54,302 nt of DNA from Hymenochaete sp. R1 (lineage: Eukaryota > Basidiomycota > Agaricomycetes > Hymenochaetales > Hymenochaetaceae), in NCBI GenBank assembly GCA_019400425.1, contig JAFREE010000165.1, positions 1-54,302 of the forward strand, read 5' to 3'. Shown one piece after another: positions 45,443 through 54,302 of the stretch (within the stretch, counting starts at the first letter, position 1; each line of letters begins with the position of its first letter). The notes beneath the pieces are model-generated. The model worked only from the letters and a program-made list of their open reading frames with translations. It had not been told where the DNA came from and did no database searches. The translations under genes and the position numbers were made by a program.

Positions 45443-48269
45443 ATTGTGGAGAAGGATGACTTTGAATGTTCAAGCCAGATTTTGGTAAAATTCAAACCAT
45501 CCACCCTGTTGAAATCGAAGGCGAACGCCGGGCTGTCTCTTCTTCTGTGTCTTCTCCTTCGTGAACGTTCACCGTGACAGGAAGGGGCCAAGCATATGTG
45601 ATGAGAACAAGTCAAAAGGCTGACGTAGTGCTGAGCGGCTCAAGAGATATATGAATTATGCTGTATTGTACCGTTCTTGCTGCTGACAAGGCCTGCGCGA
45701 TTGCCACGGGAAGACGAACATTTTATTATTATGTAAAGTGACAAAATGCATCCGGATGCGAGACCAATGAGTGTATCTACGACAGACTTTTGAACAGAAT
45801 GTGTCCCGCTTCAAAGCAATTTGTCAGAGTACATTAATAATGATCATCTGGATCATATGAAGGATACTGCCAGAAAAACATTGTTGACCTACTTCATTCA
45901 CCCTCGGCCCAGTTTGAGCTTCTTGATCTAAGCCTTTGAAAAACTCGCACTCATTTATATGGTGCGAAAGATAAATTGCATCGAGATCTCATTATAATTC
46001 AGTAGATGGCCAAAACGAAGACGTGCTCGGTCAGGAATTGGATCTGTTGGAAAATTAGATGGGTAAACAACGCTGCCCGTGTATGGCAGTGAAACCTCTC
46101 ACATCGATATCACCTGGTACGCCCCCCAAGCGACGTGGGTAAATCGCGGTGAACTGCGATAGCGATGTCGCCCAAGTCTGACAGATTTACTTAGCGCTCG
46201 TCTTCCGTGCTACTTGAGATATCCGTGAGTTCCAAAAGAAGAAGAGGGGTTTTGTTTTGTTTTGTGCTCTGTTGAGTGATGAAAACGTGGAAATCAATCT
46301 ATCGCGAGGAGGTATAATGATAGCAAGATCAACGACAGAAAGAAACGCAAATAACTCAATCCTTTCGATTGTCTGGCGATGGTAGGGAAGACTTTCGATG
46401 TATCGATGTCGTACGCCTCAACAGTGAATGTACGTACCAACGACTTGATTTGCCGACGCGATGTCGCACTCTGACTCTCCGAAGTACCCATTGATATGAT
46501 ATGCATCACTAAGTCACTGACCAAGCTTTGGCGAGTTCGCTGAAGCAAGACGTGTTGTCTCGATCAGCTCCGCATCCCCCGCCCATCCAAGGTAGTATCG
46601 CGTAGGCCCCTACAATACGCTCTTCGACGCATTGACCTTATCCCTCACAACAATGATCTTCTTTGGCCCACACAATGCGCGAAGCGCTTCGGCTCGACTT
46701 CCTGCACAGTCCGATCTTTGGCAGCTCTGACGGAAAGGTGCGCAGCAGTTGTGACGTGCCCCTTGCTATCGCTTTCGCTCCAACCTTTCTTATTGCCAAA
46801 GGCGAATTCATACCCGCACAAGCGCATGAGCAAGCTGATGAGCAAGCTGACAAGGTGACGTAAGTAGGAGTAGTTCTGGAATTAAACAAGACGTACGCAG
46901 AGCATTCCATCAAAGATTTCACGCCGATGAAAGAAGCAGCGAAATTTGTTGGAGGAAGGGCAAAGGGAACGGATGAAGAGGTTAGCAGTGCAGAATCGGC
47001 CAGAGAGCTGGGCAAGAAGGTCCCTTTGTATACATCTAGCGAGAAAGTGGCGCAAAATAGAAGGTTAGGGGAAATCAATTGCTGCTTCTTTAATCGATTC
47101 AGAGACAGACTCATTGGTCCTGAAGCATCGCAATGCCCATGCACGGTCCCAACCTTTGGGAACACTAGTACTACTAGCAGTACTGGTACTGTACCGAAGT
47201 ACCCAATCGTTCTTTCCCACGGTCGGTAGACCGCCGCCGTGTAACAAAAAAGGTTCTCCGGGCCGTGTTACACGTTACATCAATCTGAAGAACTGTTCTC
47301 CGGATCCGAGCCGGAGCTAAGCGAGCCATGCCGAGGGCAATCCGGCTCTTGTGACACCTTCTGTTACATGTTACAGAGCTTTAGCCGAGACCCTCGCATT
47401 TTACGCGTTACAGAATGATTGGGTACTGCGTTCCGAAATTCCGAATTGAATGGCGTTCTTTACCCAAGGCTCTCAATCGCCCCTTCTAACCGGCACCTTT
47501 GACTTCACCGGCAGCTCCTTCAACGGCATGTTCACTGGCACACCCTCCGTCGTCGCCGACATCGTCGTTCGGTACAACTGGACCGCCCGACCGATGATGA
47601 GCTGCTGTGGCCAGCCAAGAGCGAATGATGCTTGCCGTACGAAGCTGGGTTCTATTGCATATCAGCAGCTTTAATGGGCAAAGCGAGCAGGGGCTAGAGG
47701 ATGCCTGACTTGGATGGGGGCGAGGGTTGGGTTGAGGTGAGAGGAAGTGTGAAAATGCCAAAGTTTATACTGTTTGCATTAATATTGCACAAAACGAAAA
47801 CCCTGTCTCTCAACTCATTTCTCGTAACGGCTGTGCTGTCACACAAAACGCCCAAAGCGCGCTACCAAGAAAGCATACCTGTCGTCACGAAAGAGCTGCC
47901 GATTCGATTTGCTCTACTGCAACTCTGACCTCGATGACGACGTTGGCCGCGTTGAACCGGCAGCTACTTTACTCTCTGCTCTCTTTTTACTCCACCGGGT
48001 CCTCAATACCGATCGCAATTTAAGGTCGCGAATGAAGTCGATGCTGCAATTTGCGGTCAGCTATAATGATGACGAAAATGTGCAGTGCTCTTTTTTGACC
48101 GAAGGCTTTCGAACCCTGGTCTATCTCCAGTTGGCGAGGAAACGGGCATATGTATGCATTTGAAGACCGTTGAGTGGGTTTATCTAAAGAAACACGCAGT
48201 AGGCTACCTCCTTGCACACACAAACGCCCCAACTCTGGGCTTCATCCGACTCCTCCTCTCATCTCATGG
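45443..48269. other. gene-poor, short relic frames
   Basis: No recognised gene. Plus-strand frames at about 46860-47230 (LELNKTYAEHSIKDFTPM, KEAAKFVGGRAKGTDEEVSS) look like old coding sequence of unknown kind. GAGCAAGCTGA is repeated in tandem at 46827-46851. TACTGTACCGAA lies at 47187-47198 next to an ACTAGTACT motif. Confidence 0.4.
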
Positions 48270-49860
48270 GCACCAGTCTCTCCATGAGCTTCTTCATATA
48301 CGGTAGTCGCTATATATGGAGCATACGCTCCTCCCAAGTAGCAAAATAAGCTATGTTGCGAACTTCTTCATTCTGCAGCAGACGCTTGATCTGGCTGCCG
48401 ACAGGGCGCGCTTCACAAATGCAGAACCCGCTTACCAGACGATCCTCGATGGGTTCTCAGGGAGGCTCTCAGAGCCGCTCTTCTCTACTCACTTTGTCTA
48501 CGCAGGGATGCCCCGACCAGCAGATAAAATCTTGCAAGACAATGTGTCCAAAAAACCTCATTGGCCAAGACGAGTGTTTCATGGCCCGTAAGTCCGTCCG
48601 GCTCATCTGACTTCAAACCTCCAAACTCACACACAGCGAAATCGCCAATGACTTCATAACACCCTTTCCCCAGAATTGCTATACACATTGCAAGGGGCAT
48701 TTGATATTTTTGTGTTTTGCTTGTATCTTCACAGATCTCGTCCCGCCGTTTGTTGCCATTCCTAGGTGCGTCCGCTCACACAGACCCATGAAACGTTCCT
48801 AATGGCGAACGAGCTAACGGAAGAGACGCTCCTGGCTCCTCCAAAGACAACCAGTCCGGAGCTCTGACCGCAAAGAAGATCTGGCAGCAGAAGCGCAAGG
48901 GTGCTGTCAAAACCGTCCGCGAGCCCAATCCGAATGTCTTCTCAGGCTCCAGAACCCAAACCGCGCTTGAGAAGTTCGCAAGGTGGTTCGGCGTCGAGTA
49001 CTTCGGCGTCAAATGCAGGCTTATTCCCGTGTCAGTCAAGAGCAAGCATCACCTCGAACCGAAGATGCCAATGGAATATGTTGACGAGAACGCCTTTGGT
49101 ATGTTTGTTATACTTAAGAGTAAGTCGCCCGCTCGCCTTGAAAAGAGGCATATGTGTGTTTTACTTTTGGTACTAAGTCCATCAACTCAATCGAAGGTGT
49201 ATAAGATGGACGCTACAATCCAGCGAAAGAGATATCCAACCTTCTTGATGAAAGCGAGGCAAAATTGGACGCTTTGTCCCTGTACATGTTAATGGAGCCT
49301 CCCTCAGTGCTTCATTCCATTTGCAACCCTGCGTATCTAAATCCGCAACCGACGTTCACATCTTGCCTTTACATCACCGAGAGCCAAAACTCCCGTGGGG
49401 CTTCCGACTACCCCATGAGCGTGCCACGGCTATCAACGTTTTGTGAGCATGAGTTCGGAGGTTATTTTAAAGAGGAAGAACAAACGATCTTCCCTCGACC
49501 ACCGGCCACAGTCGCAAATTCGGCTCTGCCAATGTTGGAGTAGGCTGCGTCGTCTGGCACGACAAGTCCCATCCATCCAAGGACCTCAACTTCGAGCCTG
49601 GTTGTCTGGGCTCTGTAGGATACAGCTTCTCGCTCAACTTCTCGCAGCCCACCGCCCTCATCAATGTGCGGTACTTGAATTACATGTGCCTCGGCTTTGA
49701 GGGCGACCGCTGCGTTGCGCTGGCAATGGATCCAAAGAAAACAAAGTTGTTGAGCCGGGCGTTGGAGAAGAGCGGGCGCTCTTCGTATGCCAAGAGATTG
49801 TCATCGGGCGATGGACGCTTCGGTTGTTTTTATTGCTGGGGCGAAACAGGCGGCGACTGA
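48270..49860 (+). pseudogene. glutamate decarboxylase (GAD) pseudogene
   Basis: GAD is a PLP enzyme that converts glutamate to GABA. Fragments run in the family order: YGSRY near 48298; GMPRPADKILQDNVSKN with a shift into NLIGQDE; ALTAKKIWQQKRKGAVKT; TQTALEKFARWFGVEYFGVK; CRLIPVSVKSKHHLEPKMPM; EYVDENAFGMFVILK; then after an intron-like gap YNPAKEISNLLDESEAKLDA; a poorly matching stretch; and GHSRKFGSANVGVGCVVWHD, KSHPSKDLNFEPGCLGSVGY, SFSLNFSQPTALI, YMCLGFEGD and KKTKLLSRALEKSG. The PLP-lysine motif, GHKFG in the family, reads GHSRKFG (49504-49524), with two residues inserted before the lysine. The central SSEAI region is lost, several frame changes occur, and the C-terminus is missing. Gaps at normal intron borders show the copy came from genomic DNA. 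Confidence 0.85.
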
Positions 49861-50800
49861 TGAAGGATATGCTGAGGAGGTGCCAGGAATATCCATATTG
49901 TCAGAAGAAATTCGATGATATATGCCATCGATATATATAATAATACATCCCCGCTCTTCCCGTCGTCTCTTTCCTTTTCTTAGATAACTTCAAGCAGACA
50001 CCCGACAAAAGCGGGTGCTGATGCTCCTCCGCGAAAAGGGTTGGTAAGCGGTAAGCACCTCTCCTTCTGTTTTGTTCCCGCGGCCATAATTAACCGAATA
50101 CACCCGCCTCTCTTCATTCATCGACTCGGTTCAGGATTTCGCCTGACTATAAACTCACTCCGTCTTGAAGAGAAGTACTTTCATTATCGAGCGCGAAAAC
50201 ATATCTAAGATTGTATGCCCTTCTATCCTCTCATACCTTACTGCCGGCGTAAAGGAAACCACCGAAGGAGACGCGTCGGTCGGCTTGAGGAAGAGGGGTT
50301 TTGCAGGAATTCGGGGACGTGCGCGAAGCAGTGCCGATTAATTGTTTGAGCGTTTCTGTGTGGCATATGAATTGGATGGGATATGCTAGCAAAAGATGTC
50401 AAGGCGATCGGATGCGTTCTTTTTTTGTGTTTTCCTGTTGAAATTTGTAACGATGGATTGCACAGATGTGAGGTTAGCTGTTGATGCGTAAGCCTGAGTT
50501 TGTAAAAATAAATGATTTCGGGTTCCTCTACAATAGCGTTGCGAATGGCCAGATCAAAAGCACATTCACTAAAGCCGTCCATCTTCTGACGGTTGGAACT
50601 GAGCATACAAATTTCACGTCTTATGCATCTTAGATTTGCAAGAATTGCAGCGAGTGACTCATGCCATTCAACGACAACGCGATGTCCCAGCTAAACAAAG
50701 TTCTTGCAAAGGGTGTATTAGATACTAAAATACAACTGCGAACTTCTATAGCGTTCCCAAGCTTCCTATTATGAGATGCCTCGTGCTCTCTCAGCTTCTG
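49861..50800. other. no gene seen
   Basis: Ordinary intergenic-looking sequence after the decarboxylase relic, including an AT-rich TATATATA run near 49932-49943. No supported feature. Confidence 0.45.
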
Positions 50801-53800
50801 AAGCTAGTCTTCCGCCCTATCTTTTCCCCCTCTGCAAAACCGCAAAAGGCCGCCGTTGCGACGTTCGATCAACTTGAAGTCAAGCAGCATCATGATGCTC
50901 CCCCTTGCCTGCCCCTCCGCTTTTTCAAGAACGAATGATCTTAGGGCTAATGTTGCTAGGTAATGTATTTGTAAGGCCGTCCAAGCGCTGCTCCTGTTCC
51001 TCAAGCATGGGGATGCCCGGGTCAAGTCAGCAAGCCGGCGTCCTTCGCAAGCTCTTGGGGTCGTATTCTTGGTATGCTGCTTTCGGGATCCTGTGGCGCT
51101 TTTCAGTCCAGTCGTCTGTGGCCTTGGCGATGACGCCAAGTCTTCCGACCCCGGAGTAGGGTCCGTCTGATCCACAGAATTGCCCAAAAACGATCTCCAA
51201 ATATTGGGATAATTATTAACAAATATGCTGAGGGCTTTGCGGTATGTGGTGGTAGCTGCCAAAGCTCTCGTCCGACACGTTTCAGAGGGTGTCCCGTTGG
51301 GCGATCCCTCGCCTTCTCAATCTTGCCTTTTCTTTTCAAAAAATGATTCGCGGGTATGCTCGTTTACATCGAATACAAGCACCAACCTAACGAGAGAAAA
51401 CTATCCTGCGCCTCGAGCTCGTCAAACTGTCATCATGCTCCGCCTATCAATGTCTCATCCAGATTGTGGGGCAGCAAAAGTCGGTGCATAAAAAACCCGC
51501 ACAAAAGGAAACGAGGGGCGTAGACGGGCTTGCAAAGAGGAAAAAATACCTGACATAAATCAAGCAAGGTGAGAGGAAAGGGCATTGATTAGCCCGGATA
51601 ATACCGATTTGAGAGGGTTGCCAACAATATTTTGTTGAGGAGCCCCGGCAAATCGCGGAAAATAACGTTAGCAATGCCCAGAAACGAAAGGCACACAATG
51701 GAGGGAAAGAAGGGGCCAAGGGAGGGGGCGCAATGCCCGCCGCTGCGTTAACGGGATGGGGAAATGGACGAGGGTCATTGGCATCTTTCGGAAGTTTAGA
51801 AAACAAACCAGTCGAATTAAATCGACAATTGATCTTTGCGGTGCTACCCCACCTCTTTGCTGATCCTTCAAACGGAGAGAACTCATTCAAGGTAATTCGC
51901 GACCTGTAAGCGACTCGCAGGGGAAATCATTCGACACACTCCCCTGACAGATGCAAAAAGGATAGGGACGGTAAAGGGCAACAGCGCGCCGGTCCTCTGC
52001 CGCTTGAGTCCCATGGGGAAAAGGTCCCAAACTCAGGCTGGCACATGGGGATAGCGACTGCAACCTGCGTAGGAGAAAGGGAGGTGAGAAATTGGTGGGG
52101 TTTTATAAATGTGAGCAGAAACGGAAAAGAAGGGAGGCCAGAGCAATGGAAGGTTTGCCAGGCTCGCCGCCGTACGAGGGGGAGGGAAAGGAAAAACAGG
52201 CTCACTTCTTATGAGAGGTCCAACGTCGAAAAAGTCAATGGAGCACGTTGGGGAAGGGAAACCGTTTTAATAACAGCGCGCATCTGCAATGCAAGGGTTG
52301 GACATCCAGCAGTTGTTTCCAGCAGAAATCAAGCAAATCTTGAAGCAGAAAGGAGTCGTCCTTTAAGATGTTGAAAAGTGGCCAAAATGTTGGAGCGCGA
52401 CGTCTCTTCGCCACCCATGGAACAAGGAGACATGGGCCTACTCATTAAGGCAATCTTCCCCATATTGTTAAGGGGGATTTTGATAACATGGATTGGGGCA
52501 AACGTGTTCCGGTATGCTTAGAAAAGTAAAGAAACCGCAGCGGGGCGCGATAACCCCCGCGGGGAGATTTAGGGGTCCTGCCTGTGCCCCCTTTCTCCAC
52601 CTTTAAACCTGCCAAGGAATCCATCGCTTGGCCCATCTTTGCACTTTTGAAACCGAGGTGAGCCCAGCCAATTGCCAAATAGACGGCTTTGAATAAAGTA
52701 AGGGGAGGGACCTGCCTCCCAAAAGCACATTCCCAAGGATAGGATCGTCGCTGTAGCACCCTGTGCTCCTTCTCAGAGACAACCTTTCCTCGACGTTAGC
52801 TCCAACGTTCATCTGCCTAATGTTGATGAGAAGCCCCGATGTATGCTCGCTCATGTCGATGGCATATGCGTGCTTTCTGAATTCGCCTTGAGTCAGCTTT
52901 CGGCCTTCTGTAGGGCCAAGCCCGCTCTTCCTAAGCTAGGGCTGTGCGTCAGCGATGGTGCCCAAGCCCTCATCTGCATCCTAGCTCACATGCAACGGCT
53001 TCCAGGAGCTACTTGCTCCCTTCTTGAAAGCCCGACCGCCGTTGCAGATGGATATACCGGCTTTCAACTCGATGAATGAGGGCGCTTGCTCTGCGGGCAT
53101 ACGCAAGGCGGCCTTTCAAAAAGGCTTGATGGCGACGTGCGAGGCAGGGAAGCTCGCTGTGAGCCTTTGAATGTGACGGGTCAAGCAACAGAACAAAGGT
53201 AGGTCAGTACAAAATGGTCTTGTAAAAGTCAACAGCCCCTGATTGGACGAAATGCCCAGAGCAAAACCCTTCAATAGCCTGGGTGCAGGGCGCTTGGCTA
53301 CAAAGACCAAAGCCCAGCCCCGCCCCCCCCCCCTCTCCCAAATCTTGCCCCCAGCGTCCCATCCCAGTCCCCAGTTAGACCCATGCAAGTTCAAAATCCG
53401 CGTCACCCTCCACTCCGAAGCCGAGAAGGTTTTCTCAGCGCCCCAAAGCCTGTTCCCCGCGCCTGGAACCGGCGGTGGCACCAAGCCCCCACCAGCCGCT
53501 TGCATCTCAGCCAGTCGACCTCAATTCCATCTGGGGAGCAAGGGGTAGTGCAGCTATGGCCCCTTCAAGCAATGCAACGTTGAGTTCCAGCATACGGCCG
53601 CAGGGCCGTTGGGCTTTTAGACGACAGCATTTTCGTCCAAGCACTTGCAAAAGGGAAAGCGCCTTTAAGTTCCTTTTGCAGGGCCCCATGACGCCGGAAG
53701 AAAACCCAACCCGATGGTTGGCAGGGTTGAAAGAAAGGAAGGAAGAGAGGCCCGTAGCATAGGAGGAAGGGGGGAATAGTTTAAAGAAGAAAAGGGTTTT

Positions 53801-54302
53801 TTTTTAATGCTGTAAGAAAGCGCTTCTGGCATTCATACAGGGTGCAACCGACGTTGAGCTTACCTAGCTTTCCCCATTCGGTTCCTTTCCAGGATCCCCT
53901 TGGCCTCCTCCCCGCTGCCTCTATCCTTGGTCCAACGCTTTGCAAAATCCGCGGCTCATCTTATCATTTTTAAGCAGCAAGCTTGGAAGAAGAGGGGGGA
54001 GGGGGGCTGACCTTCCTTGCGCCTTCCCGATGGCCCCCTAAGCACCAAAGTGCCCCCCCCCCCCAGTCCCGCGGTGCGACCTTCCATCCCCTTACCTTGC
54101 CCCTTTTCTCACCAAGGATAAGGAGGGCAGAAAGGCGGGGTCACCGGTGCCTTTAAACCAGCAGCGGGCTGCATTGAGGGTGGGATGCTCGCCGCCAAGA
54201 AGCCCTGGTGCCAAAAACGCCGCCGCAGCAATAAGACGGGAGCCCTGAGGGAAAGGCCGGGTTTGGTTCCTTCCTCAGGGCTGCCAGCACACCAACTGAG
54301 AG
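50801..54302. other. compositionally distinct right end, no gene seen
   Basis: No reading frame resembles a known protein. From about 51.4 kb the sequence is rich in short purine or pyrimidine runs (GGGAAAGG-, AAGCCC-like words) and carries poly-C/poly-G tracts (53321-53333, 54052-54064, 53995-54007), unlike the GC-balanced, intron-bearing sequence on the left. It could be organelle-derived DNA, an old repeat, or an assembly join. Confidence 0.45.

Noticed and set aside
46638..47165. 175-codon minus-strand frame
   Set aside because: It has no ATG start and a Ser/Cys-rich composition; the opposite strand has the more protein-like sequence.
47200..47229. KYPIVLSHG, like the start of a fungal lipase
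   Set aside because: Only nine residues match and a stop follows at once; no other lipase segment lies nearby.

Overview
The window looks like nuclear DNA of a filamentous basidiomycete, most likely an Agaricomycete. Every multi-exon gene I could model has short GT-AG introns of about 50-75 nt. The protein types also fit: a C2H2-like basidiomycete zinc-finger protein, an F-box protein with a typical Agaricomycete C-terminal domain, a protein-kinase relic of the type expanded in these fungi, and a Plavaka/CACTA-type DNA transposon with a Tnp_21 transposase. I saw no bacterial operon structure, rRNA gene, convincing tRNA gene or CRISPR array.

Left part (1-24.3 kb), gene-bearing. After about 2.7 kb with no convincing gene come a three-exon zinc-finger gene (2854-4294, +) and then the main feature: a cluster of one unrecognised, charged, helix-rich protein family. 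Five copies appear intact: A 4862-6060 -, B 7003-8198 -, D 10947-12162 -, E 21027-22201 +, F 23068-24227 +. A sixth, C, is broken (9299-9990 -). All share one phase-1 intron at the same place, in the codon just before a Trp-Pro pair, and a common motif set. The promoters of the intact copies share a module: a GTTTAACTTTGCGA-like box, a GGCCA-containing box and an ATGGTATATAA-type TATA element. A and B are a recent tandem duplication. The 5' portion of F is nearly identical to A, while its second exon resembles C, which suggests conversion or unequal exchange. Two unrelated intact genes lie between the copies: a 1108-residue disordered protein (13872-17314, -) and an F-box protein (18628-20395, +).

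Middle and right part (24.3-50 kb), gene-poor. An AT-rich island and short GC-rich repeats are followed by decayed pieces of unrelated genes: a KRE2/MNT1-like alpha-mannosyltransferase (GT15), a GCP3/Spc98-like fragment, a ubiquitin-like unit with a broken second unit, a protein-kinase domain, and a glutamate decarboxylase. Several keep intron positions, so they look like duplicated DNA rather than retrocopies. Among them sits a transposase gene (41829-45442, -) that can be spliced into one open 1144-codon frame, so the element may be young.

Far right (about 50.8-54.3 kb). There is no recognisable gene, and the base composition is odd (purine/pyrimidine runs, poly-C/poly-G tracts). It could be organelle-like inserted DNA, an old repeat, or an assembly join; the sequence alone does not decide.

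The best candidate for something undescribed is the A-F family with its shared promoter module. I do not recognise its function. All exon models are read by eye from splice consensus and frame continuity.
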